Notes: generated by a model not told the origin, from the letters alone. DNA of 64,000 nt from Corallococcus macrosporus (GCF_017302985.1 NZ_JAFIMU010000010.1:476957-540956), one strand, 5' to 3'. Shown: positions 1 to 10,835, counted from the first letter of the stretch. A program made the numbers and translations.

Positions 1-1857
<1,857 letters not shown>

Positions 1858-2038
1858 GTTTCAGCTGCCCTTTCGGTACTCGGCGGGATGAGGGCCGTGC
1901 CAGGAAGAACCCCGGCGAGTTTCGTCATGTGCCCGGCGCCCGCCCGTGTGCAGGCCAGCGACGGACCGTATCAGCAACAGCAAAAAGCCCTCAACTATTT
2001 AGGGGACCGCGACCATCCCCCGTTTCGAAGCTTCGACT

Positions 2039-3394
2039 CTATAACGGAGGGGTCTTCCGTTCGCTTGAAGCCGGCGGGAATGCCCACAGCGAGTGTCGGC
2101 AAGGCACCGCGCCAGCTTCGACGAAGCGCGGCAGGACCCCGGGAAGCCACAGCGGCGAACCGCGCGCGTCCACCACCACCGGCTGCGCGTCGCGCGCCTC
2201 CGCGGGAACGCGGGCATCCACCAGCGCGTCCTGCACCTTGCGGTGGCCCGCGCGCGTCCGGACGCGGTCGCCCTGCTTCCTCGAACGCACCGTGAGTGGC
2301 CACGCCGTCCCCTCCTCCAACACCAGGGCCAACACGCCCGGGGGCGCGGATCCTTCCGCCACCTGGAAGCGCCACGCGCCGAAGTCCCCCTGCGCCCCTG
2401 GCCCCGCGAGCACCAGCGGCATGGGTGGCGCCTGGCGTCCGGGCCCCACGCAGCGCACCCGCCCGCCGGTGGCCTTGAGCTGGAAGCCGTCGCTGAGCGG
2501 CATGACGCCGCCCCGCGCCACCACGTCGCGCCCGCGCTCCAGCGTGGCGTGGTCCACCCGCGCGCCCGAGGTGAGCAACAGCCGTGCGAGCACGCGGCGC
2601 GACAAGGGCGGCTCCAGCGCCCGCAGCCCCACCGCGTCCAGGCCGCCTCCTTCCAGGGCCAGCCGCTCCCACGCCGCGTCCGCCAGCCCGGCGAGCAGGG
2701 CCTCGTCCTCGGAGGCGAGCCGGGCGAAGGTGGCCAGGTGCGCCACGGTGCTGAAGCCCGCCGCGCGGTGGAGCGCGGGCAGCACGTCCTGGCGCATGCG
2801 CGTGCGGAAGAGGGAGGGGTCCGCGTTCATCGGATCGCTCACGAACCCCACCTCCTCGGTGGCCAGGAAGGCGAGCACGTCCTCGCGCGAGCACGTGAGC
2901 AGCGGCCGGACGAGCGCGGACACACGCGCGTGGATGCCCCGCGCGCCCCGGAGCGCGGCGCCCCGGGACAGGCGCATGAGCAGCGTCTCCGCCTGGTCAT
3001 CGAGCGTGTGGCCGGTGGCGATGGCGTCCAGCCCGCGCTCCTGTCGCAGGACCTCCAGGGTGGCGTAGCGCGCCTCGCGGGCCCGGGCCTCCACGCCCGC
3101 CCCGGGCGACAGCGCGAGCTTCCGGACGTGGCAGGTCAGGCCCAGGCGTGCGGCCAGCCCCACGACGGAGGTCACCTCCCGCGCGGCTTCCGGCCGGAGG
3201 CCATGGTCCACCGTCGCCACTTCCACGCGCAGCGCCAGCGCGTCCCGCACGCGCGCGGTCCCCACGAGGAGCGCGGTGGAGTCCGCGCCTCCGGAGACCG
3301 CGAGCAGCACCGAGCGCGAGGCGAGGCCGTGCTCGGCATAGGAGCGGGCGAGCGCGGCGGTCAGCGTGGGGCGTTCAGGAGACGCGGGAGGCAT
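2039..3394 (-). CDS. tilS: TilS, tRNA(Ile)-lysidine synthetase
   Basis: Converts C34 of the CAU-anticodon tRNA(Ile) to lysidine using ATP and lysine, so that the tRNA reads AUA. The 451-residue protein has the N-type ATP pyrophosphatase P-loop SGGADS at residues 34-39, a DHGLR motif about 30 residues further on, the GHTLDDQAET motif typical of TilS, and a C-terminal region resembling the TilS substrate-binding and TilS_C domains. Length is normal for the family. The gene is upstream of ftsH on the same strand with a gap of about 180 bp, so cotranscription is likely but not shown. Confidence 0.95.
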   Translation of the reverse strand: MPPASPERPTLTAALARSYAEHGLASRSVLLAVSGGADSTALLVGTARVRDALALRVEVATVDHGLRPEAAREVTSVVGLAARLGLTCHVRKLALSPGAGVEARAREARYATLEVLRQERGLDAIATGHTLDDQAETLLMRLSRGAALRGARGIHARVSALVRPLLTCSREDVLAFLATEEVGFVSDPMNADPSLFRTRMRQDVLPALHRAAGFSTVAHLATFARLASEDEALLAGLADAAWERLALEGGGLDAVGLRALEPPLSRRVLARLLLTSGARVDHATLERGRDVVARGGVMPLSDGFQLKATGGRVRCVGPGRQAPPMPLVLAGPGAQGDFGAWRFQVAEGSAPPGVLALVLEEGTAWPLTVRSRKQGDRVRTRAGHRKVQDALVDARVPAEARDAQPVVVDARGSPLWLPGVLPRFVEAGAVPCRHSLWAFPPASSERKTPPL

Positions 3395-3826
3395 GGCGTC
3401 AGCGTTCGGAATGGAGTGTCAGATGGCCGGGTTACAGAGTCGCGGTGGACGGAAGGCGTGGGATTGATTCCATGATTCCCACAATGGATGGACGCGGGGC
3501 GGAAATAGAACGGCGCCTCACGGTTGTTGGTTGGACGTTCTGGACTTCATGACGTTGGACCTAGGGGTCCCCCCCCTCCCCCTCTGGGTCCACGGGGCCG
3601 CTTGGAGATTCGCTCCTTGCGGTCCCTCTTTCCGAAGCGCCCCGGTCTCCCTCGTGGAGGCCGGGGCGTTTCTCTTTTCGCGTGTCATGCATTGTCGGAA
3701 GCGGAGCGTTCAGCCCACGGGCGCACGCCTGACTGCTCCGAAACCGTTGACCCTTCAGGGCGTCTGTCGGATAACCGCTCCGGTGTGTTCAGGTCGTCAC
3801 CTCGAATCCGCCCCGGAGACCCAGGC
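3395..3826. other. Intergenic region, 432 bp
   Basis: Divergent gap between tilS and the first small paralogue. I find no convincing protein-coding frame here: the frame running into the downstream gene from 3524 has unremarkable composition and no ribosome site. It holds a palindrome-like stretch at 3557-3570 (GGACC...GGTCC), a pyrimidine run near 3568-3586 and a strong terminator-like hairpin at 3638-3678. Confidence 0.6.
3638..3678 (+). terminator. Strong intrinsic terminator-like hairpin
   Basis: Arms 3638-3650 and 3656-3668 can pair almost perfectly over 13 bp with one G-T wobble, leaving a 5 nt loop, and are followed by TTTCTCTTTT on the plus strand (3669-3678). No plus-strand protein gene lies upstream within the window. 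It either terminates an unannotated short RNA starting in 3395-3637, or acts as an attenuator or leader structure for the downstream small genes. Confidence 0.7.
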
Positions 3827-4036
3827 ATGGCAGGCACCGACAAGCGCAAGCAGTCGCTGTACTTCCCCGAGGAGATGCTGAAGGAGATCCAGGAGGAGGC
3901 GAACCGGCAGGACCGTTCCCTCTCATGGGTGGTGCAGCAGGCCTGGAAGATCGCCCGCGACCGCATCAAGTCATTCCCTGCCGTGAACGACGTCACGGGC
4001 GACGAGCGCACGGACCCGCGCGAAGAAAGGCCGTAA
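3827..4036 (+). CDS. Small ribbon-helix-helix-like protein, paralogue 1
   Basis: 69 residues. The core from residue 7 (KQSLYFPEEMLKEI) through SLSWVVQQAW to about residue 50 has the pattern of a short beta strand followed by two amphipathic helices, as in Arc/MetJ/CopG ribbon-helix-helix DNA-binding proteins. From memory it resembles a small family known mainly from myxobacteria (TIGR04563-like, not checked). Start ATG at 3827 was preferred to the longer frame from 3524 because the homology to the next gene begins here. The next gene is a close paralogue starting 10 nt after this stop, so the two are probably an operon. Regulatory targets are unknown. Confidence 0.75.
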   Translation: MAGTDKRKQSLYFPEEMLKEIQEEANRQDRSLSWVVQQAWKIARDRIKSFPAVNDVTGDERTDPREERP

Positions 4037-4045
4037 GGCAGGGCC

Positions 4046-4327
4046 ATGGCCACCACGGATCATCGCAAGCAGTCACTCTATTTTCCCGAGGACATGCTGG
4101 AAGAGATCCAGCGCGAGGCGACCCGGCAGGATCGTTCCCTGTCATGGATCGTCCAGCAGGCGTGGAAGGTCGCCCGCGCCGACATCCGTCGGATGCCTTC
4201 GGTCAATGACGTGCTCGGCCCCCTGCCTCCACGGCCGGTGGCCCCCGCGGCGCAGACGGCCACCTCCGCTCCGGCGGTGGTGACGACCAGCGCCCCGGCC
4301 TCCTCGGACGAGCCCTCCAAGCCGTAG
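4046..4327 (+). CDS. Small ribbon-helix-helix-like protein, paralogue 2
   Basis: 93 residues. Residues 7-50 are nearly identical in pattern to the preceding gene (KQSLYFPEDMLEEI, RQDRSLSWIVQQAW, SVNDV), so this is a tandem duplication. It differs by a C-terminal tail of about 30 residues rich in Pro, Ala, Thr and Ser. A heterodimer with the preceding paralogue is possible because ribbon-helix-helix proteins act as dimers. That is inference. A DNA-binding role is suggested by the fold pattern, not demonstrated. Confidence 0.75.
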   Translation: MATTDHRKQSLYFPEDMLEEIQREATRQDRSLSWIVQQAWKVARADIRRMPSVNDVLGPLPPRPVAPAAQTATSAPAVVTTSAPASSDEPSKP

Positions 4328-4373
4328 GGCCCCGTCCTCCCCGGCCCCCGCAGTCCGACACCGCGCGCAGGCT

Positions 4374-5204
4374 TCAGCGCGGAGCGGGCCGGGCGGGCCG
4401 GGCACAGTTGTCGAAGACGATGCGCGGGGCTTCCTTCAGCGCCTGGACCGGGCTGGGATAGGTGCTCTTCATGTACGCCGCCGTGATGTTGGCGTCCGTG
4501 CCGCCCAGCTTGCGCGCCGTCACCGGGTTGCGGTCCGGGTCCTGTCCCGCGTTGCCCAGGATGCCGCCGTAGCCGTCCCCTCCCTCCAGCACGAACGTGG
4601 ACATCGCCACGCGGTAGCGGATGGACGCGTCGTCGCGCGCGGGGAGGGACACGGTGCGGCCCTTCACGCGCAGCTCCGTCACGCGCTGGCCCACCGGGCG
4701 CGCGCAGTCCACGCGCAGGGAGGTGCCATCGGACACGTGGAGGAACGCGCCGGACGGCGACACGATGGCCTGCCCTTCCAGGGCCAGCGCCTCCACGGAG
4801 TGCTCGAACAGGGCCACGAGCTGCTTCTCCGTGAGGTCCACCGTCACGACGAGGTTCTCGAAGAGGATGACCTCGTGCAGGACGCCGTCGGTGAGCGGCC
4901 CCGTGCGCAGGGACGTGCGGGTGACGCACAGGCCCTCGTCGCGCAGCGAGCCGCCGTTGATGATGCCCAGCTCCGTGGGCTTCGCGGCGCCGTCCTCCGC
5001 GTGGAGGAACGCGTCCGCGGCCAGCTGCCCCAGCGCGTTGTTGTCGTGCCGGGCGAAGGCGCTTCCCAGCTGCACTTCCTCCCCCAGGTAGCCCACGACG
5101 GCGTCGGGGTCGTCCACCAGCGGGGTGCAGGAGTCGTTGTACGCGAGGCACCCGGGCAAGAGCGCGAGGGCCGTTAGCGCGGCGGTGAGGTGGCGGCGGT
5201 CCAT
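4374..5204 (-). CDS. Lipoprotein with 5'-nucleotidase C-terminal domain only
   Basis: 276 residues. A lipoprotein signal peptide ends at the lipobox LLPGC (Cys19). The rest matches the substrate-binding C-terminal domain of the UshA/5'-nucleotidase family: the NGGSLRDEG segment (compare NGGSIR in the family), the FEN segment and the GYGG segment. The N-terminal metallophosphatase domain that carries catalysis in the family is missing, so hydrolase activity is doubtful and nucleotide or sugar-phosphate binding is more likely. Its ATG shares one base with the stop of the upstream TonB-dependent receptor (TGATG), which indicates translational coupling and suggests that the two act together at the outer membrane. 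Confidence 0.85.
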   Translation of the reverse strand: MDRRHLTAALTALALLPGCLAYNDSCTPLVDDPDAVVGYLGEEVQLGSAFARHDNNALGQLAADAFLHAEDGAAKPTELGIINGGSLRDEGLCVTRTSLRTGPLTDGVLHEVILFENLVVTVDLTEKQLVALFEHSVEALALEGQAIVSPSGAFLHVSDGTSLRVDCARPVGQRVTELRVKGRTVSLPARDDASIRYRVAMSTFVLEGGDGYGGILGNAGQDPDRNPVTARKLGGTDANITAAYMKSTYPSPVQALKEAPRIVFDNCARPARPAPR

Positions 5205-8200
5205 CAGTAGAAGGCCCTCAGGGTGAGGTAGCCGGACACGCCCTCGCGCGGCAGCAGGCCGGTGACGCGGTCCGGGCGGGGCACGTCGTCGCGCAGGTCG
5301 TGGTCGAAGAGGTTCTGCGCGAACAGCGTCACCTCGAAGTGCTCCCAGATGGGCTCGGTGCGCAGCTGCGCGGTGATGAGGCTGTACGCGGGAATCTCAT
5401 AGCGGCGGATGAGCTCCAGGGTGGAGCGGTTGTTGTTGCGGCGCTCGGCGCCGGAGCGCACCACCACGTCCAGGTTCAGCCAGTCCCCCAGCGGCATGGA
5501 CACGCCCGCGTTGAAGCGCGCCTGGGGCACGTCCGTGAGCAGGCGGGACTGCTCCGGCAGCTCCAGGTCCTGCGCGCGCGACAGGCTGGCGTTGACCCAC
5601 GCGACGGCGCGCTTGGACGCCTCCAGGCGCGCCTCCGCCTCCACGCCGTACACGCGCACGCCCAGCTCGCGGTTGCGCAAGGGGACGATGTTGCCGCTGG
5701 TGTCCACCGGGGTGATGGGCGAGGCGAAGTTCTGGAGGAAGGCGTTGGCGCGCACGCGCACGCGGGTGTCGCCCGCGGCCTGGACCAGGTCCATGCCCAG
5801 CTCGAAGGTGTCCACGGTGGTGGGCTTCAGGAGCGGGTTTCCCTCGAAGCGGCCCTGGTTGTAGTCGGTGTCGGGGATGCGCTCGACCAGCTCCTGCGGG
5901 GTGGGGGCGCGGAAGGCGCGGCCGTACAGCGCCTTGAGCACCAGCGCGTCCGACGCGGCGATGACCAGGCCCACGCGCGGGTTCACGCGCACCACCATCT
6001 TGCTGGCGTCGAGCGAGCCCGCGTCCACGTCGGGCAGCTGCGTGGCGTCCAGGCGCAGGCCGAAGGTGAGCGTGAGCGCGGACAGCACGGTCCACTGGTC
6101 CTGCGCGGAGAGGCCCAGGTTGAGGCGGCGGGAGGCCGCTCCCTGCGTGAGGTCCACGAGCCCTTCCGGGGCGGTGGGGCTGGGGAGGAGGCGGCCGTCG
6201 AGCGTGTAGTTCGTGGTGTAGTCGTAGCGGGACAGCGACTGCTGTTCGGCGACGAGCCCCAGCGTGAGGTGGTTCTCCTTCGCCAGCGCGAGGTCCGCGT
6301 CCACGGAGGCGGTCACGGTGCGCACGGTGACCTGGGTCTGCTCCTGGAGGCCGTCCGGGAAGAGGCGGTCCGCGCCGTCACCGGTGCGGAAGTCGTGGGG
6401 GGTGAGCTGGAAGAGGCGGTCGGTGGACTGCTGGTCGAAGCCCAGCCGGGCGCGCACCTGGCCGCCGCTGGAGAGGGAGCGCTCCCAGGTGAGGTCGGCG
6501 AGGAGCACGCTCCAGGACAGCTGGGAGTCATTGCCCACGGTGTCGAACAGGCCGACGAGGGCATCGCGCTTCTCGGAGAGGTAGCGCGCGGTGACGCCCA
6601 CGCGGCCGGCGCTGTCCAGGCCGTAGGACACGCCACCGCCCGCGTTCACGAGGAACCGTCCGTCGCGGGTGCGGCCCGCGGGTTCGTCCACGTCGCGCAG
6701 GCCCTGGTCCACGGCCTCGTCGTCGAGCGCGTCGTGGTTGATGACGAGCGAGTCCCCTTCCTGGGTCCAGAGGTCCAGGTCCGCGAACAGGCGCAGGTCG
6801 CCGGTGGAGTGCGCGGCGGACAGGTGGCCGTCGGTGGCGAGCGCGAGCCGGCCGTCGTCGCGGGGCACGCCGCCGGTGGAGACGGCGCCGCGCACGCCGT
6901 TGGCGTGGTTCATGACGAGGTTGACGACGCCCTGGAAGGCGCCCGCGCCGTAGATGGCGGAGCCGGGGCCGCGGATGACCTCGATGCGCTCCAGGTTCTC
7001 CACCGGCAGGTTCATGAGCGCCTTGCCGTCGAAGAAGTTGTTGAGGCGGTGGCCGTCGAGGAGGAAGAGGACCTCCGCGTCGTTGCGAAGGCCCCGGATG
7101 GCGGTGCGGTGGAAGCCCTGCACGTCGCGGCTGACGGACACGCCGGGCACCACGTCCAGCACGTCCGCCACCGTGCGGGCCCCCAGTGCGACCATCTGCG
7201 AGCGGTTGAAGGAAGCACCAATGGCCGGCACGGTGCGCACGGCCTCCTCCTGGAGTGTCGTCACCGCGAGCACGTCCTCCGCGCTGTAGAGCGCCAGGTC
7301 GTCGTCCAGGGCGGTGCGCGAGGAGTCGGCGCGGGTGTCCGGAGGAAGGTCCGCGTTGAGCGCGGCCATCGCGTCGTCGGAGTTGGCTGCACGCGAGTCG
7401 GAAGCATCCATCCGGCCCGAAGCCCGCGCGTTCGGGCCACCTGTCGTGCGCGAGTCGGAGCTTCCCGTCCGGTCCGTGCCGTCCATGCGGCCCGAAGCCC
7501 GCGCGTCCGCGCCACTGGCGGTGCGTGAGTCGGAGGTCCCCGTCCGGTTCGACGAGCGCGGGTCCGTACCGTTCACGGTGCTCGATGTACGCGAGTCAGA
7601 GGTCCCGGCCCGGTTCGAGTCCGCACCGTTCACGGTGCTTGAGGCTCGCGAGTCAGAGGTCGCCGTCCGGTTCGACGAGCGCGAGTCCGTCCCGTTCGAG
7701 GTGCTGGATGCTCGTGAGTCGGAGGTCCCCGCGCGGGAGTCGGTGCTGTCCGGGCGATTCGACGTCCGCGAATCGGAAGTCCCCGCGTGGGTCGATGCAC
7801 GCGCGTCCGTTCCATCCATGCGCGTCCCGGTGGCATTCGGAGCGGCAGTCCCGATCCTCGCGGGTGGCGGTGCCGAAGTTGCGTCGTCCTCCCCTGCCCC
7901 CGACGGCGGCGTGAAGGCATCGATGTCGGGCGCGGACTTCGGCTCCTCACGGCTTCCCCTGCGGCCCGGCGGCGTCCTTGCCGGTGGAGGCTCCGGGGGC
8001 TGCGCTCCCACCATCACCCTCGCGGGCCGGAGCGCGGACATGAAGAGCGGCGTGCGCGCTCCATCCACCATCGCCGCCTCGACGAAGTACTCCACGCCGG
8101 GTGGCACCATGTGCTCCGCGGGGATCAGCGCGCGGTACAGGTCCCCGTACTGCAACTCCATCGGGACCTGGACGTACGGCTCTCCCGGGCCGCGATAGCG

Positions 8201-8377
8201 GACGAAGAGCTCCAGCACCTTGCCGCCGTCCACCAGCGTCGCATCCAGTTGGAGGGGCTGCCGGGCCTCCGCGCGCTGCGGCGGCGCGTGCAACAGCGCG
8301 GGCTCCTGCGCGTGGACGGAGGCCGCGACGAACACCACGGCCCAGAGGATGAGCGTGCGAGGAAGAACGGTCTGCAA
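5204..8377 (-). CDS. TonB-dependent outer-membrane receptor with repetitive N-terminal insert
   Basis: 1057 residues. Signal peptide 1-23; a beta-rich Ig-like or CBM-like domain around 30-125; a low-complexity Thr/Ser/Asp/Arg repeat region around 186-333; a TonB plug domain around 365-490 (VADVLDVVPGVSVSRD, RGPGSAIYGAGAF); and a long beta barrel ending in an aromatic residue (Tyr), as expected for insertion by the BAM machinery. Import substrate unknown. The coupled downstream nucleotidase-like lipoprotein hints at a phosphorylated or nucleotide ligand, which is inference. It is divergent from the ChaN-like gene over 114 bp, and ChaN proteins are linked to haem or iron handling, so a metal complex is another possibility. 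Confidence 0.9.
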   Translation of the reverse strand: MQTVLPRTLILWAVVFVAASVHAQEPALLHAPPQRAEARQPLQLDATLVDGGKVLELFVRYRGPGEPYVQVPMELQYGDLYRALIPAEHMVPPGVEYFVEAAMVDGARTPLFMSALRPARVMVGAQPPEPPPARTPPGRRGSREEPKSAPDIDAFTPPSGAGEDDATSAPPPARIGTAAPNATGTRMDGTDARASTHAGTSDSRTSNRPDSTDSRAGTSDSRASSTSNGTDSRSSNRTATSDSRASSTVNGADSNRAGTSDSRTSSTVNGTDPRSSNRTGTSDSRTASGADARASGRMDGTDRTGSSDSRTTGGPNARASGRMDASDSRAANSDDAMAALNADLPPDTRADSSRTALDDDLALYSAEDVLAVTTLQEEAVRTVPAIGASFNRSQMVALGARTVADVLDVVPGVSVSRDVQGFHRTAIRGLRNDAEVLFLLDGHRLNNFFDGKALMNLPVENLERIEVIRGPGSAIYGAGAFQGVVNLVMNHANGVRGAVSTGGVPRDDGRLALATDGHLSAAHSTGDLRLFADLDLWTQEGDSLVINHDALDDEAVDQGLRDVDEPAGRTRDGRFLVNAGGGVSYGLDSAGRVGVTARYLSEKRDALVGLFDTVGNDSQLSWSVLLADLTWERSLSSGGQVRARLGFDQQSTDRLFQLTPHDFRTGDGADRLFPDGLQEQTQVTVRTVTASVDADLALAKENHLTLGLVAEQQSLSRYDYTTNYTLDGRLLPSPTAPEGLVDLTQGAASRRLNLGLSAQDQWTVLSALTLTFGLRLDATQLPDVDAGSLDASKMVVRVNPRVGLVIAASDALVLKALYGRAFRAPTPQELVERIPDTDYNQGRFEGNPLLKPTTVDTFELGMDLVQAAGDTRVRVRANAFLQNFASPITPVDTSGNIVPLRNRELGVRVYGVEAEARLEASKRAVAWVNASLSRAQDLELPEQSRLLTDVPQARFNAGVSMPLGDWLNLDVVVRSGAERRNNNRSTLELIRRYEIPAYSLITAQLRTEPIWEHFEVTLFAQNLFDHDLRDDVPRPDRVTGLLPREGVSGYLTLRAFY
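7379..7822 (-). repeat. Degenerate coding repeats (TSDSR-type) inside the TonB receptor
   Basis: About 150 codons made of imperfect units built around GTSDSR, alternating with S/T-N-G-T-D-x-R and ASGRMDGTD blocks. At DNA level units such as GCGAGTCGGAGGTCCCCG recur, so the tract is a tandem or near-tandem repeat that could change copy number. The encoded region lies between the N-terminal beta domain and the TonB plug and is predicted to be a disordered, strongly hydrophilic spacer in the periplasm. Confidence 0.8.
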
Positions 8378-8491
8378 GATTGACGACGATGGTCCGTTGC
8401 AGGGCCATGCGAGTCAAGCAAGGCACCTCTGCCCACGCCCCGCCGATTTTTTGCCGCCCCCGCGAGCGCATGCGACGGTGCCTGTCGCTCC

Positions 8492-10051
8492 ATGCGCGCG
8501 TCGCTAGCCCTTCACCTCGCCCTCTTCCGCCGCCAACGCGCCCAGATCGCCCGGGTGGTCGAAGGCCGCACCGAAGCCTTCCGCGCCTACGAGGCCCGCT
8601 ACCGCCGGCGCACGAGCACCTACCAGCGCGTGGTCCCGCTGACCCACGTGCATCAGCGCATCGCCGCGTCGGACCTCGTCTACGTCGGCGACTACCACAC
8701 GCTGCCGCTCGCCCAGCAGACCTACCTGGACCTCGTCGAGCGCGCCCTCGCCTCCGGACGCCGCGTCGTGCTGGCGCTCGAGTGCGTGGAAGGCCGTCAC
8801 CAGTCGGCCCTCGACGCGTACCTCGCCGGACGCCTGCCCGAGCGCACCCTCCTGTCGCGCCTGGGCCACGGCCCCACCCCGGGCTTCGGTCCCGGCGCCG
8901 GCATCCGCGCCGTGCTGGGCTTCGCGAAGCGCCACAAGCTCCAGGTGGCCGCCATCGACCGGCGGGCCCAGGGAGAGCGCTCGCTCGCGCTGCGCGACGC
9001 CTTCGCCGCGGAGCGCATCGCGCACGTGGCCCGAGCGGAGGACGTCCCGCTGGTGATGGTGCTGGTGGGCCAGTTCCACGCCGCGCCCTGCCACCTCCCC
9101 GCGCAGGTGGAGCGCGCACTGGGTGACGCCCACCCGCGCCGTGGGCTCGTCGTGTACCAGAACGCCGAGGGCCTCTGGTGGCGCCTCGCGCGCGAGGGCC
9201 GGCTGGGCGGCGCGGAGGCCGTGGAGCTGGCGGACGGCGCGCTGTGCCTGATGAACGCCTCGCCCGTGCTCTGCCAGCAGAGCTTCCTGGACTACCTGGA
9301 GGCCGAAGGCGACGACGCGCCCCTCCTGGACCGCAGCGCCGCGGAGCGCTTCCGCGACATGGCGGAGCTCATCGGCGGGCTCGCGGGCGTGCCCGTGGGC
9401 CGCGAGCTGGACTCGGTGGAGGTGACGACGGTGGCGGACAGCGACGTGCTCGCCCGCATCCGCCGGCGGGGCCGCTTCACCCAGGCGGAGCTGGCCCAGC
9501 TGCGCAAGCACATCCTGTCGCGTGAGAGCGGCTACATCCCCCGCGCGCGCACGGCCTGGCTCGCGTCGCTGTCCCTCAACCACGCCGCGGAGGAGGCCGC
9601 CCACTTCGTGCGCCACTGCGCCGTGGGCGACGCCATGGACGCTCCGCGCGGCGCGTCCGAGGCCTTCTACGCGCGGTGCCTGGAAGAGGCCCTGGGCTTC
9701 TTCGGCTCCAAGCTGATCAACCCGCGCCGCACCTGCCCCAGCGTCACGGAGTGGGCCCGGCGCTTCGGTGAGGCCCGGGGCCTGGAGCGGCAGATCGCCG
9801 CCTTCGTCCTGGCCCACAAGGCCACGGAGTCCGAGGCCCCCGACGAGGCCGTGAAGCTCCTCCCCCTGCGCCGCGACCGCCTGTTCCACGGTGTCAGCCA
9901 CGCGCTCGGCTACCTCCTGGGGGACAGCCTCTACCGTGCCTTCGACGCCGGCCAGGTGGACACCGCGGAGATCCGCGCCCTCTTCCGGGATCCGCTCGTG
10001 GATCCGCGAGGCGCGTACCTCGCCTGGGCCGCGCGCCTGCGAGGCCTCTAG
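8492..10051 (+). CDS. ChaN-like (haem-binding uptake) family protein, extended form
   Basis: 519 residues. The first 250 match the ChaN/DUF399 family: YVGDYHTLPLAQ near residues 66-77, VLALECVEG near 93, and VGQFHA near 192, which in ChaN line the cofactor pocket. ChaN of Campylobacter is an iron-regulated haem-binding lipoprotein. This protein has no clear signal peptide or lipobox and carries an extra C-terminal region of about 270 residues rich in Arg and Ala helices that I do not recognise. ATG at 8492 is taken as start, without a strong ribosome site. It is divergent from the TonB receptor gene. Confidence 0.75.
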   Translation: MRASLALHLALFRRQRAQIARVVEGRTEAFRAYEARYRRRTSTYQRVVPLTHVHQRIAASDLVYVGDYHTLPLAQQTYLDLVERALASGRRVVLALECVEGRHQSALDAYLAGRLPERTLLSRLGHGPTPGFGPGAGIRAVLGFAKRHKLQVAAIDRRAQGERSLALRDAFAAERIAHVARAEDVPLVMVLVGQFHAAPCHLPAQVERALGDAHPRRGLVVYQNAEGLWWRLAREGRLGGAEAVELADGALCLMNASPVLCQQSFLDYLEAEGDDAPLLDRSAAERFRDMAELIGGLAGVPVGRELDSVEVTTVADSDVLARIRRRGRFTQAELAQLRKHILSRESGYIPRARTAWLASLSLNHAAEEAAHFVRHCAVGDAMDAPRGASEAFYARCLEEALGFFGSKLINPRRTCPSVTEWARRFGEARGLERQIAAFVLAHKATESEAPDEAVKLLPLRRDRLFHGVSHALGYLLGDSLYRAFDAGQVDTAEIRALFRDPLVDPRGAYLAWAARLRGL

Positions 10052-10111
10052 GCCTGTGGTGCCGCTGACCCAGCTGAATCCAGCGGCGGCTTGCAGCTAC
10101 CCTCCGGCGGC

Positions 10112-10798
10112 ATGAATCCATCTCCTCGCCGCGTCACCTCCGTCCTCCTCCTGGCCCTCGCCGTGGGCCTCATGCTGCCCGGGTGCTTCGCCGAACAGGG
10201 CGCCTGCGTCCATGGCTCCAGCGTCTATTTCTGCAACGATGACACCTCGGACGAGTGCCGCGACTTCTGGTGCGACGGCTGGGACTACTGCGGCTACTTC
10301 GAGGGCGACTCGTGCGAGGACGTGGGCTTCCCGGAAGGCACGGTCACGCTGGAGAGCTACTCCGAGCCGAGGTCGCCCGAGTGGAGCTGGGGAACGCCCT
10401 CCGGAGGCTCCAGCGGCGGCGGTGGTGGTGGCGGAGGTGGCGGCGGCAACGGCAGCGGCGCGTGTGCCTATTACGACTCGAACCTGAACCGCGTGCTGTG
10501 TGATCAGCGCACGTCGGCGTCCAGCTGTTCAGGCAAGTGGATGGGCAGCGGCACCACCTGCTCCGGCCTCAAGTGCACCAGCGGCACGGACCCCTTCAGC
10601 TGCACCGTGTCGGGCGGAAGCTCGGGCGGCACCTGCACGTCCACGTACCAGGGGCCGACTGGCGATGCGCAGGTCTATACCCAGTGCGCGTCCGTGTGGA
10701 ACTACCGCTGCCAGCAGAAGAACAACGACGCCGCGGACCAGAACTGCCTCGTCTACGACTCGCTCGAGGCCACGGTGGAGTGCCCGTACTGCCCTTGA
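10112..10798 (+). CDS. Cys-rich secreted lipoprotein with Gly-Ser linker
   Basis: 228 residues from ATG 10112, chosen over the 10091 frame start because MNPSPRR begins a normal lipoprotein signal ending in LMLPGC. The mature part has two Cys-rich segments (about 8 Cys in residues 35-75 and about 10 in the C-terminal half), joined by a linker of about 25 residues of Gly and Ser near residues 95-115. Disulfide-stabilised surface protein is likely; function is unknown. It follows the ChaN-like gene by 60 bp on the same strand and converges on the LysM gene. Confidence 0.8.
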   Translation: MNPSPRRVTSVLLLALAVGLMLPGCFAEQGACVHGSSVYFCNDDTSDECRDFWCDGWDYCGYFEGDSCEDVGFPEGTVTLESYSEPRSPEWSWGTPSGGSSGGGGGGGGGGGNGSGACAYYDSNLNRVLCDQRTSASSCSGKWMGSGTTCSGLKCTSGTDPFSCTVSGGSSGGTCTSTYQGPTGDAQVYTQCASVWNYRCQQKNNDAADQNCLVYDSLEATVECPYCP

Positions 10799-10835
10799 TG
10801 AATTGGCAGGACGGGCCTCCGTTCCTCGCCGCGGC

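Noticed and set aside
3524..3826. N-terminal extension of the first ribbon-helix-helix-like gene
   Set aside because: The extension would run through the terminator hairpin and has no counterpart in the paralogue.
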